Below are positions 25,276 to 33,154 of a stretch of DNA of 64,000 nucleotides, piece after piece. A program made the translations under genes and the position numbers. The notes below the pieces were generated by a model. It worked only from the letters and a program-made list of their open reading frames with translations, was not told the origin of the DNA and searched no databases. The first letter of the stretch is position 1, and each line of letters starts with the position of its first letter. This DNA is from Microbacterium gallinarum (GTDB taxonomy: Bacteria; Actinomycetota; Actinomycetes; Actinomycetales; Microbacteriaceae): assembly GCF_014837165.1 (NCBI RefSeq), contig NZ_JACSPM010000001.1:91618-155617 (forward strand), in the 5' to 3' direction.

Positions 25276-26940
25276 ATGCCGACCGACGCGCCTTCGAACC
25301 TTCCCCCCGTCCTCCGACCGGACGCGCCGCCCGTTCACACCCTCGATCAGCTCGCCGCACGCTTCGGCCTCGAGGTGCGCGGCGAGACCGCCGGGGTGAC
25401 GCTGACGGGCGTGACGCTCGCGACCGCCGACCTCCGGCCCGGCGACGTGTTCGTCGCGGTGCGAGGCGTCAACCGCCACGGCGCCGAGTTCGCCGCCGCC
25501 GCCGCCGAGAAGGGCGCCGTCGCCGTCGTGACCGACCCGGACGGTGCCGAGCTCGCCGCGACCAGCGGGCTCCCCGTCGTGCTCGTGGACGACCCCCGCG
25601 GGTTCCTCGGCGACCTGTCAGCGTGGGTGTACAGCACCGGACGCGACGACCACCTCCCGATCCTCTTCGGCACGACGGGAACGAACGGCAAGACGAGCGT
25701 CTCGCACATCCTCGAGGGCATCCTCGGTCAGCTCGGGGCGGTCACCGGCCTCTCCTCGACCGCCGAGCGACACATCGCGGGCCAGGTGATCGTGTCGCGC
25801 CTCACCACGCCCGAGGCATACGAGATGCACGCGCTCCTCGCGCTCATGCGCGAGCGCGGGGTGGAGGCGGTCGCGGTCGAGGTGAGCGCGCAGGCGCTCA
25901 GCCGTCGTCGCGTCGACGGCATCGTGTTCGACGTCGCCGGGTTCACCAACCTCACCCACGATCACCTCGACGACTACGCCGACATGCGCGAGTACTTCGA
26001 GGCCAAGCTGCCGCTGTTCCTGCCCGACCGCTCACGTCGTGCTGTCGTGTGCGTCGACTCCGAGCAGGGCGCCGAGGTCGTCGCGCGCAGCCAGGTGCCG
26101 ACCGTGACCGTGGGCACGCCCGCGTTGGCTTCGGATCCGGATGCCTCGGCCGATGCCGACTGGGTCGTCGAAATCCTCGACGAGCGCCCTGTCGGCACCG
26201 AGTTCCGCCTCACCGCGCGCGACGGCCGCAGCCTGACCACCCTCGTGCCGGTGATCGGCCGGCACATGGCCGCGAACGCCGGCCTCGCAATCGTGATGAT
26301 CCTCGAGGGCGGCTACGCGTGGGAGCGCCTCGTCGAGACGCTCGACGGCCACCGCATCGAGGCGTACCTTCCCGGGCGCGCCGAGCTGGTCTCGGGCGAG
26401 ACCGGCCCCGCCGTGTACGTCGACTTCGGGCACTCCCCCGACGCGTTCGAGAAGACGCTCGCCGCGGTGCGGCGCGTCACGCCGGGCAAGGTCGTGATGC
26501 TCTTCGGCGCCGACGGCGACCGCGACGCGACCAAGCGCCACGACATGGGTCGCACCGCCGTCGAGGGCAGCGACATCCTCATCGTCACCGACCACCACCC
26601 GCGGCACGAGAACCCCGATTCGATCCGCGCGACGCTGATCGAGGGCGCGCGCCGGGCGCAGCCGAATGCCGACATCCTCGAGTTCTCGCCGCCGGAGCGG
26701 GCGATCCTCGAAGCTGTCGCACTCGTCGGCGACGGCGACGCGATCCTCTGGGCCGGTCCGGGCCACCAGGACTATCGCGACATCCGCGGCGTGCGCACGC
26801 CTTACTCCGCGCGCGAGCTCGCACGTCGCGCGCTGCGCGGTGCCGGCTGGCCCGTGCCCGAGCCGCACTGGCCCGTGCCCTATCCTGCCGACGAGACCCC
26901 GGCCTCCGACCCCGAGCGCCCCGCCTACCCCGCGTCGTAG
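25276..26940 (+). CDS. Mur ligase, MurE-like paralogue
   Basis: ATP-dependent amide ligase of the MurC-F superfamily, closest to MurE, which adds the third residue of the peptidoglycan stem peptide. 554 residues: UDP-binding N domain (about 20-125), central ATPase domain with GTTGTNGKTS (about 134-143) and the carbamoylated-Lys region YFEAKLPLF (about 241-249), and a C-terminal domain (about 370-530). The MurE selectivity motif DNPR is replaced: the equivalent stretch reads TDHHPRHENP (about 437-446), so meso-diaminopimelate specificity is doubtful. A Pro-rich tail follows. Unlike housekeeping murE it is outside a division/cell-wall cluster. Confidence 0.85.
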   Translation: MPTDAPSNLPPVLRPDAPPVHTLDQLAARFGLEVRGETAGVTLTGVTLATADLRPGDVFVAVRGVNRHGAEFAAAAAEKGAVAVVTDPDGAELAATSGLPVVLVDDPRGFLGDLSAWVYSTGRDDHLPILFGTTGTNGKTSVSHILEGILGQLGAVTGLSSTAERHIAGQVIVSRLTTPEAYEMHALLALMRERGVEAVAVEVSAQALSRRRVDGIVFDVAGFTNLTHDHLDDYADMREYFEAKLPLFLPDRSRRAVVCVDSEQGAEVVARSQVPTVTVGTPALASDPDASADADWVVEILDERPVGTEFRLTARDGRSLTTLVPVIGRHMAANAGLAIVMILEGGYAWERLVETLDGHRIEAYLPGRAELVSGETGPAVYVDFGHSPDAFEKTLAAVRRVTPGKVVMLFGADGDRDATKRHDMGRTAVEGSDILIVTDHHPRHENPDSIRATLIEGARRAQPNADILEFSPPERAILEAVALVGDGDAILWAGPGHQDYRDIRGVRTPYSARELARRALRGAGWPVPEPHWPVPYPADETPASDPERPAYPAS

Positions 26941-26945
26941 CGCCT

Positions 26946-27043
26946 CCGGTTGGCTCGGCGCGCAGCGCCGCATCGAACCCCTGCACGCACGGCCTGTAAC
27001 GACGGGCCTCGACACACGCGCGGCGCGCGCACTCGATCAGCGG
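26946..27043. repeat. Convergent-gene dyad element, copy 2
   Basis: Starts CCGGTTGGCTCGGCGCGCAG and ends ACTCGATCAGCGG, with CATCGAA and CTCGACACACGCGCGGCG between. It lies between the convergent MurE-like and dxr genes and ends 11 bases before the dxr stop. Same family as the element at 20288. Confidence 0.8.
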
Positions 27044-27054
27044 GGGGCGAAAAG

Positions 27055-28143
27055 TCACGCGGAGCCGGCCGCGATCGCGCGATCAGCGGCCTCGCGCGCC
27101 CAGCGCTCCGCCTCGGCGAGTGACTCGCGGGTGAGGGCGCCGGGTGCCTCGTGCTTCTCGACCACGCGCTCGACGGTCTCGACGATGCCGGTGAAGCCGA
27201 GTCGCCCCTCGTGGAACGCGTCGACCGCCTGCTCGTTGGCGGCGTTGAACACGGCGGGAAACGTCCCGCCGGCCCGGCCGACGCGCTTCGCCAGCTTCAC
27301 GGCCGGGAACGCCTGCTCGTCGAGGGGCTCGAACGTCCACGACGTCGCGGCCGTCCAGTCGAGCGGACGCCCGACGCCCGAGACGCGGTGCGGCCAGTCG
27401 AGCCCGAGAGAGATCGGAAGCCGCATGTCAGGCGGTGACGCCTGGGCGATCGTGGAGCCGTCGGAGAACTCGACCATCGAGTGGACGATCGACTGCGGGT
27501 GCACGACGACGTCGATCTCGCCGTACGGCACCTGGAACAGAAGGTGCGCCTCGATGACCTCGAGCCCCTTGTTCACCAGCGTCGCCGAGTTCGTCGTGAC
27601 CACGCGGCCCATGTCCCACGTCGGGTGAGCCAGCGCTTCGGCGGGCGTGACGCTCGCAAGCGACTCCCGCGAGCGGCCGCGGAACGGGCCTCCCGATGCG
27701 GTGAGCACGAGCCGCCGCACTTCGGCCCGGTCACCGGAGCGCAGCGCCTGCGCGATCGCGGAGTGCTCCGAGTCGACGGGCACGATCTGACCCGGCTGGG
27801 CGATCGCCGTCACGAGATCGCCGCCCACGATCAGCGACTCCTTGTTCGCGAGCGCGAGCGTGCGCCCGCTCTCGAGTGCCGCCAGCGTCGGGCCGAGCCC
27901 GACCGACCCGGTGATCCCGTTGAGCACGACGTCGGCCTCGACATCCCGAACCAGCTGTTCGGCCTCCTCCGCGCCGAGCGCGATGCTCTCGACCCCGAAC
28001 TCGTCGGCCTGCGCCTGCAGGACCGTGCGATTGGAGCCGGCCGACAGCCCCACGACCTCGAAGCGTCCGGGGTTGGCCCGGATGACGTCGAGAGCCTGGG
28101 TTCCGATCGAACCGGTCGAGCCGAGGACGAGGACGCGCCGCAT
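27055..28143 (-). CDS. dxr: 1-deoxy-D-xylulose 5-phosphate reductoisomerase
   Basis: NADPH-dependent conversion of DXP to MEP, the committed step of the MEP pathway. 362 residues. NADPH fold with [11 protein letters not shown] at the N terminus (8-18), NKESLIVGG (about 100-108), the metal/substrate motif DSEHSA (about 124-129) and a flexible-loop region HPTWDMGR. The ATG at 28143 is 6 nt from a TAGGCT box, so it is probably leaderless. The other MEP gene in the window is ispG. Confidence 0.97.
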   Translation of the reverse strand: MRRVLVLGSTGSIGTQALDVIRANPGRFEVVGLSAGSNRTVLQAQADEFGVESIALGAEEAEQLVRDVEADVVLNGITGSVGLGPTLAALESGRTLALANKESLIVGGDLVTAIAQPGQIVPVDSEHSAIAQALRSGDRAEVRRLVLTASGGPFRGRSRESLASVTPAEALAHPTWDMGRVVTTNSATLVNKGLEVIEAHLLFQVPYGEIDVVVHPQSIVHSMVEFSDGSTIAQASPPDMRLPISLGLDWPHRVSGVGRPLDWTAATSWTFEPLDEQAFPAVKLAKRVGRAGGTFPAVFNAANEQAVDAFHEGRLGFTGIVETVERVVEKHEAPGALTRESLAEAERWAREAADRAIAAGSA

Positions 28144-28155
28144 CCGATCAGCCTA
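28144..28155 (-). promoter_or_regulatory. -10 box of leaderless dxr transcript
   Basis: TAGGCT on the minus strand (plus AGCCTA 28150-28155), 6 nt from the ATG. It lies inside the 21-base gap to the upstream FKBP gene. Confidence 0.5.
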
Positions 28156-28164
28156 CCGAGCGGG

Positions 28165-29127
28165 TTACTGCGCGGGAGTCTCCGCGGGCTGCACGCCGAG
28201 GATGTCGACGACGAACACGAGGGTCTGGCCCTTGAGGTCGGCGTCGTTGATCTCGCCCTCGCCGTAGGCGACGGCCGGCGGGAGCACGGCGACGACCTGC
28301 GAACCGACGGTCTCGCCGACGACCGCGTCGGTGAAGCCCTGCACGACGCCGCTGCCCGCGGTGAACGAGAACGGCGCACCGCCCCAGCTCTCGTCGAAGA
28401 CCTCGCCGGTGTCCCACGAGACGCCGTGGTACTGCACCAGCACGCCGTCGCCGGCCGCGACGACCGGGCCGTCACCCTCCTTGAGGGTGGCCTTCTCGAA
28501 CTCGGTGGGCGCGTCGCCCTCGGGCAGCGTCACTGTGGGGGCGCCGTCTTCGGCGAGCTCGACCGTGGGCAGACCCTCGGTCGGCTCGACGGGCTCGCCC
28601 CAGGCGGCATTCGGAACGACCTCGAGAAGGTCGACCACGTAGACCTCGGCGGCTCCCTGCTCGGTGGCCGGGAAGGCGGCCACGACACGGGTGCCCGGCG
28701 TCGCGCAGCCGAGCAGCTGGCCGAGCGGGTTGTCGCCCGAGATCTGCTGCGGCAGCACGGGCGCGTCGTCGTAGCCGAACGAGCCGAGCTCCTCGCCGGT
28801 CTCGGCGCTGAACGCGGTGAGCGCGTAGGTCACGAGGTCACCGGCTGCGACCGGGTCGCCCTCACCCTCCGAGACGACGGTGCTCTGCAGCTCCTCCACC
28901 TCCAGCGGCGCCTCGAAGGTCGCGGTGGACTTCTCGCCGACTTCGCCCTCGACGGTGATCGACTCGGTTGCCGCTCCCGACGGCGCCGCAGCGGCGCAGA
29001 GGTCGGCCGCCGCTCCGCTCGTGCTGGGCGTGGGGGTGGCGTTGGGGTTTGCGCCGCCGGCGCAACCCGCCAGCAGAACCGCGGAGAGCGCGGCGACGGA
29101 CAGGGCGGCGATCGGGCGAATGCGCAC
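28165..29127 (-). CDS. FKBP-type peptidyl-prolyl isomerase, lipoprotein
   Basis: Cis-trans isomerase acting on secreted or membrane proteins outside the cell membrane. 320 residues from the GTG at 29127. A lipoprotein signal with the lipobox LLAGC (Cys near 22) is followed by a Thr/Ser/Pro linker, a degenerate FKBP-like half (about 50-175; VTYALTAFSAETGEELGSF) and a canonical FKBP domain (about 215-312; VQYHGVSWDTGEVFDESW, GVVQGFTDAVVGE, LPPAVAYGEG). The first half lacks the usual active-site aromatics, so only the second is likely catalytic. Confidence 0.9.
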   Translation of the reverse strand: MRIRPIAALSVAALSAVLLAGCAGGANPNATPTPSTSGAAADLCAAAAPSGAATESITVEGEVGEKSTATFEAPLEVEELQSTVVSEGEGDPVAAGDLVTYALTAFSAETGEELGSFGYDDAPVLPQQISGDNPLGQLLGCATPGTRVVAAFPATEQGAAEVYVVDLLEVVPNAAWGEPVEPTEGLPTVELAEDGAPTVTLPEGDAPTEFEKATLKEGDGPVVAAGDGVLVQYHGVSWDTGEVFDESWGGAPFSFTAGSGVVQGFTDAVVGETVGSQVVAVLPPAVAYGEGEINDADLKGQTLVFVVDILGVQPAETPAQ

Positions 29128-29230
29128 GGTGAGACCTCGAGTCGATTGCAGGGGAAGCCCCCATCCTCCCGCATCTTTGCTTTGTCTGCGCTGAGAAGTC
29201 GCCATGCCGATACCGGAATGGAATGGGGAG

Positions 29231-29242
29231 TACCCTCGACGG
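29231..29242 (+). promoter_or_regulatory. -10 box of leaderless plsC-like transcript
   Basis: TACCCT (29231-29236) is 6 nt from the GTG at 29243. This decides the start of the acyltransferase gene over an in-frame ATG at 29204, which would place the box inside the coding region. Confidence 0.5.
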
Positions 29243-30031
29243 GTGACTTCCGACCTGGTACCCGAAGCGGATGAACCGGCCGCAGTCGCACCTCCGGAGG
29301 CTCCGGCGACCCGAATGGGCGCCACGTACTTCCTCGGTCGATTCGTGCTGACCCCGACCGCGCGCCTCGTGTACCGCCCGCACATCGAGGGCCGTGGCAA
29401 CGTGCCCAAGAGCGGGCCGGTGATCTTCGCGAGCAACCACCTCTCGTTCATCGACTCCATCGCGATCCCCGTAGCCGCGCCGCGCCCGGTTCACTTCCTC
29501 GCGAAGGCGGACTACTTCGAGGGCACCGGGTTCAAGGGCTGGGCCTCGCGCGAGTTCTTCACGGCGATCGGCGCCATCCCCGTGCGGCGTGGTGCGGGGC
29601 AGGCCGCCCTCGACGCGCTCGACCAGCAGCGCGTGCTGCTCGACCAGGGGAGGGCCGTCGCGCTGTACCCCGAGGGCACGCGATCGCTCGACGGGCGCCT
29701 CTACAAGGGCCGCACCGGGGTCGCCTTCCTCGCCCTGCAGACCGGCGCCCCGGTGGTTCCCGTCGGCCTCATCGGCACCGACGAGGTCATGCCGGTCGGC
29801 GCCAAGCGCCCCTCGCGGCAGCACCGTGCCACGGTCAAGTTCGGCCAGCCGCTCGACCTCGCCCACCATGGGCCCGCCACCTCCGGCAAGGCGCGCCGCC
29901 TCGCGACCGACGACATCATGAGCGCGATCCACGCCCTGTCGGGCCAAGAGCTCGCCAACGCCTACAACGAGGCGCCCGCGCAGAACCCGATCGAGCGCAT
30001 CAAGCAGGTCCTGCCGCACGAGCGTCGCTGA
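29243..30031 (+). CDS. 1-acyl-sn-glycerol-3-phosphate acyltransferase (PlsC family)
   Basis: Transfers an acyl chain to lysophosphatidic acid at the inner face of the membrane, a phospholipid step. 262 residues from the GTG at 29243. The HX4D motif is in NHLSFID (about 65-71), the second substrate motif in YPEGTRS (about 138-144), and VVPVGLIG is a later conserved strand. The N-terminal 30 residues are Pro/Ala/Glu-rich. The last 32 bases overlap the end of the opposing OsmC-like gene. Confidence 0.88.
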   Translation: MTSDLVPEADEPAAVAPPEAPATRMGATYFLGRFVLTPTARLVYRPHIEGRGNVPKSGPVIFASNHLSFIDSIAIPVAAPRPVHFLAKADYFEGTGFKGWASREFFTAIGAIPVRRGAGQAALDALDQQRVLLDQGRAVALYPEGTRSLDGRLYKGRTGVAFLALQTGAPVVPVGLIGTDEVMPVGAKRPSRQHRATVKFGQPLDLAHHGPATSGKARRLATDDIMSAIHALSGQELANAYNEAPAQNPIERIKQVLPHERR

Positions 30032-30503
30032 CCCCCGCGACCACGACCGTCGGCTCGTGGCGCACCGGGAAGTTCACCGAGTTCGCGATGAAACACCACT
30101 CGTTCGCCTGCGTATGCGCGGCGGTCGCGGCATCCACCATCGACGCCTCCGCCACCGTCACCCGGGGCCGCAGCACCACCTCGCGGAAGGCTCCCCCGCC
30201 CCGGCCGTCCTCGACCATGAGCCCGGAGGCGTCGTCCTCATAGCCGACCACGACCACGCCCGCCTGGACGCACGCGTGCAGGTACGAGAGCAGGTGGCAC
30301 TCGCTGAGCGATGCGAGGAGCAGATCTTCCGGGTTCCACTTCGTCGCGTCGCCACGGAAGGGCTTGTCGGAGGATGCCTGCAACGTGGGCTTGCCCGCGA
30401 TGTCGATCGTGACCGCACGGTCGTAGTCGCGATAGCCCGAGGTGCCGGTGCCCCGATCTCCGGTCCACGACGTCCGGACGGAGTATCGATGCTCTCCCCA
30501 CAT
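30000..30503 (-). CDS. OsmC-family protein
   Basis: OsmC/Ohr proteins are thiol peroxidases that reduce organic hydroperoxides. 167 residues from the ATG at 30503. The fold signature LLLASLSECHLLSYLHAC (about 62-79) has the first catalytic Cys; a second Cys is in NEWCFIANS (about 136-144). It belongs to the OsmC-like rather than the Ohr branch, judging by the short N terminus; activity is inferred. Its 3' end overlaps plsC by 32 bases on opposite strands. A CAGACT box 6 nt upstream suggests a leaderless message. Confidence 0.82.
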   Translation of the reverse strand: MWGEHRYSVRTSWTGDRGTGTSGYRDYDRAVTIDIAGKPTLQASSDKPFRGDATKWNPEDLLLASLSECHLLSYLHACVQAGVVVVGYEDDASGLMVEDGRGGGAFREVVLRPRVTVAEASMVDAATAAHTQANEWCFIANSVNFPVRHEPTVVVAGVSDARAAGPA

Positions 30504-30515
30504 GTGCACAGTCTG
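30504..30515 (-). promoter_or_regulatory. -10-like box for the OsmC gene
   Basis: CAGACT on the minus strand (plus AGTCTG 30510-30515) is 6 nt from the ATG at 30503; a weaker match to TAnnnT than the other boxes. Confidence 0.3.
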
Positions 30516-30542
30516 TCATGCAGCCGCCGTCTGCCGCGGCGA

Positions 30543-30554
30543 TAGGCTGGCTGG
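30543..30554 (+). promoter_or_regulatory. -10 box of leaderless asparaginase transcript
   Basis: TAGGCT (30543-30548) followed by 6 nt and the GTG at 30555. Confidence 0.5.
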
Positions 30555-31544
30555 GTGCCGCAGACCTTCGCCGCAGCCGACGCCGTTGAGCTCGCCGTCG
30601 TCGACCGCAGTGGCTTCATCGAATCCCGCCACGCCGGAATCGCGATCGTCCTCGCGCCCGACGGCACGATCCACACCAAGCTGGGCGATCCGTCCGCGCT
30701 CATCCTCCCGCGATCGAGCCTCAAGCCGCTGCAGGCGCTCGCCTGCCTCGCGGCAGGCGCCCCGCTCGAGGGCCAGCGTCTCGGTCTGGCTACCGCGAGC
30801 CACTCCGGCACCGACCGCCACGTGGCGGTCGTCCGCGAGGTCCTCGAGTCTGCAGGTCTCGGCGAAGAGGCCTTGGGCTGTCCGCCGGCGTGGCCCGGAG
30901 ACACCGCCACTCGCGACGAGCTGGTGCGCGAGCGCGCCGAGCCCTCACGCGTCCGTATGAACTGCTCGGGCAAGCACGCCGCCATGCTGCTGACCTGCGT
31001 CACCAACGGCTGGGATCCGGCCGGCTACCTCGCTGCCGAGCATCCGCTCCAGCTCCACGTCCGCGAGGTGATCGAGCGTCTCCTCGGCGAGAAGGCCGCG
31101 GCCACCGCCATCGACGGCTGCGGCGCGCCGGTCTACGCGACAACCCTGTTCGGGCTCGCGCGGGCCATCCACCGCATCGGCAACTCGTCGCCGACGTCGC
31201 CGTTCGCGCTGCACCGCAGCGCCGGCACCCTGGTGCAGGCGGTGCGCGAGAACCCCTGGACGATCGACGGCCCCGAACGGCCCGACACGATCGTCAACGA
31301 GCAGCTCGGTGTGTTCGCCAAGGGCGGCGCCGAGGGCGTGATGGTGATGGTCGCCCCCGACGGCACGACTGTCGCGCTCAAGATGCTCGACGGCAGCGGC
31401 CGCGCCGCCACCGCCGTCGGTCTGCGCCTCCTCGAGCGCGCCGGCGCCCTCGGCTCGAACGAGGTAGCGGCCACCATGCACAAGCTTCCGCTGTCGGTGT
31501 TCGGCGGCGGGCAGAGTGTCGGGGCGATTCGCCCCGCTTTCTAG
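30555..31544 (+). CDS. Asparaginase, Rhizobium etli type II family
   Basis: Hydrolyses L-asparagine to aspartate and ammonia. 329 residues of the AnsA-like family unrelated to the E. coli enzymes. Visible motifs: PRSSLKPLQALA (about 52-63) with the Ser-Lys pair, ATASHSGTDRH (about 78-88), RMNCSGKHAAML (about 134-145) with the Cys and Lys proposed for zinc and catalysis, and AIDGCGAPVYA (about 184-194). GTG start. Alanine dehydrogenase follows 56 bases downstream, making an amino-acid utilisation pair. Confidence 0.88.
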   Translation: MPQTFAAADAVELAVVDRSGFIESRHAGIAIVLAPDGTIHTKLGDPSALILPRSSLKPLQALACLAAGAPLEGQRLGLATASHSGTDRHVAVVREVLESAGLGEEALGCPPAWPGDTATRDELVRERAEPSRVRMNCSGKHAAMLLTCVTNGWDPAGYLAAEHPLQLHVREVIERLLGEKAAATAIDGCGAPVYATTLFGLARAIHRIGNSSPTSPFALHRSAGTLVQAVRENPWTIDGPERPDTIVNEQLGVFAKGGAEGVMVMVAPDGTTVALKMLDGSGRAATAVGLRLLERAGALGSNEVAATMHKLPLSVFGGGQSVGAIRPAF

Positions 31545-31600
31545 AGGCGCTCCCACAAGGAGCCCGAGCGCTCCAACGGCGGAGCGGAAAGGATCACACG

Positions 31601-32716
31601 ATGAGGATCAGCGTCCCCACCGAGGTGAAGAACAACGAGTACCGGGTGGCCCTGACACCCGCGGGCGTTCACGACCTCGTCGCCGCGGGCCACGAGGTGT
31701 TCGTGCAGCGCGGCGCCGGCACCGGATCATCGATGCCCGACAGCGAGTACGAGGCCGCCGGAGCCACCCTTCTCGACGACGCTGCAGAGGTCTGGGCGCG
31801 AGCCGAGCTGCTGCTCAAGGTCAAGGAGCCGATCGCGAGCGAGTACCGGTACTTCCGCGACGACCTGGTGCTGTTCACCTACCTGCACCTGGCCGCCGAC
31901 CGGCCGCTCACCGACCGCCTGGTCGAAGACCGCGTGACCGCGATCGCGTACGAGACCGTCCAGGTCGCCGGCGGTGGCCTCCCGCTGCTCGCCCCGATGA
32001 GCGAGGTGGCCGGTCGTCTCGCGCCGACGGTCGGCGCGGCGACGCTCATGCGCTCCGCCGGCGGACTCGGCCTGCTGATGTCGGGAGTTCCGGGCACACG
32101 TCCGGCCCGCGTGACCGTCATCGGCGGCGGCGTCGCCGGCGCGAACGCGGCCGTGATCGCCGTGGGCATGGGCGCCGACGTCACGGTGTTCGATACGAAC
32201 GTGCAGCGCCTGCGCTACCTCGACGACCACTTCCAGGGTCGCGTCAAGACCGCGGCATCCAACCCCTTCGATCTCGACAAAGCAGTCGTCGACTCCGACC
32301 TCGTCATCGGCTCGGTGCTGATCCCCGGCGCGAAGGCGCCCAAGCTCGTCACGAACGAGATGGTCTCGCGCATGCGGCCGGGCAGCGTGCTCGTCGACAT
32401 CGCCGTCGACCAGGGCGGCTGCTTCGAGGACACCCGCCCCACGACCCACGCCGACCCGACCTTCCCGGTGCACGGCAGCGTCTTCTACTGCGTCGCTAAC
32501 ATGCCGGGCGCCGTGCCCAACACGTCGACCTCGGCGCTCACGAACGCGACCCTCCCCTACATCCGCCAGATCGCGCGTCGCGGCTGGAAGGACGCGCTGC
32601 GAGCGGATGCCGCGCTCGCGGGCGGTCTGAACACCGTCGACGGCCGCGTGGTCAACGCCGGCGTCGCAACCGCGCACGGTCTCGAGCTCGCGCCGCTGGA
32701 GCCCGCGCTCGCCTGA
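31601..32716 (+). CDS. ald: Alanine dehydrogenase
   Basis: NAD-dependent interconversion of L-alanine and pyruvate plus ammonia. 371 residues, the usual length. Start at ATG 31601 (MRISVPTEVKNNEYRVAL) with GGAAAGGA 9-10 nt upstream; the frame is open further upstream through the asparaginase gene, but in a non-coding frame. Catalytic Lys in LLKVKEP (about 71-77) and His in TYLHLA (about 94-99) are present; the NAD-binding GGGVAGANAA is at about 173-182. A perfect 14-bp hairpin follows the gene. Confidence 0.96.
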   Translation: MRISVPTEVKNNEYRVALTPAGVHDLVAAGHEVFVQRGAGTGSSMPDSEYEAAGATLLDDAAEVWARAELLLKVKEPIASEYRYFRDDLVLFTYLHLAADRPLTDRLVEDRVTAIAYETVQVAGGGLPLLAPMSEVAGRLAPTVGAATLMRSAGGLGLLMSGVPGTRPARVTVIGGGVAGANAAVIAVGMGADVTVFDTNVQRLRYLDDHFQGRVKTAASNPFDLDKAVVDSDLVIGSVLIPGAKAPKLVTNEMVSRMRPGSVLVDIAVDQGGCFEDTRPTTHADPTFPVHGSVFYCVANMPGAVPNTSTSALTNATLPYIRQIARRGWKDALRADAALAGGLNTVDGRVVNAGVATAHGLELAPLEPALA

Positions 32717-32736
32717 TCGGGTCCACCGCGTCGCCC

Positions 32737-32769
32737 GGTGGCCGGGATCCTCGCAGGATCCCGGCCACC
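32737..32769 (+). terminator. Hairpin terminator after ald
   Basis: Perfect inverted repeat GGTGGCCGGGATCC (32737-32750), loop TCGCA, GGATCCCGGCCACC (32756-32769), 21 bases after the ald stop. There is no T-tract. Confidence 0.75.
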
Positions 32770-32838
32770 GTCGCCAGCGGACCATGGCGGCTCCTCGGTG
32801 CGCGGCGTAGCATTCTGCCGAGAATCGAGGTACTCCTC

Positions 32839-33126
32839 ATGGTGCTTCTGCGGATCCAGCATCCCGTCGGAGATTTCGAACGGTGGAAAGCCGCGTTCGA
32901 CAGCGACCCGCTCGATCGTCGCGGATCCTCGGTGCGCGGCTACGCCGTGCATCGCGACGCGGACGATCCGGCTGTCGTGGTGATCGATCTCGAGTTCGAC
33001 GACGCGGATGCGGCCCGTGCGATGCTCGCTCGGCTGGAGGCGATGTGGGCATCTCGCCCGGCGGGAATCGCCGCCGAGCCGCGGACCTCGGTGCTCGAGA
33101 CGGTGGAGCGCGTCGCGCTTCAGTGA
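32839..33126 (+). CDS. Small hypothetical protein
   Basis: 95 residues beginning VLLRIQHPVGDFERWKAAFD, with alternating strands and helices (about 2-10, 12-20, 32-52, 53-70) suggestive of a dimeric ferredoxin-like (DABB/EthD type) fold; this is inference from pattern only. The start could be GTG/ATG at 32839 with a GAGG upstream. It is a stand-alone gene between the ald terminator and the convergent permease gene. Codon use is like its neighbours. Confidence 0.6.
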   Translation: MVLLRIQHPVGDFERWKAAFDSDPLDRRGSSVRGYAVHRDADDPAVVVIDLEFDDADAARAMLARLEAMWASRPAGIAAEPRTSVLETVERVALQ

Positions 33127-33154
33127 GCGGCCGGTCGCCGGGTCACCGCCCGGG

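Noticed and set aside
30890..32716. Ald frame extended 237 codons upstream into asparaginase
   Set aside because: The upstream part is an out-of-frame reading of the asparaginase gene; the ATG at 31601 gives the exact family length.
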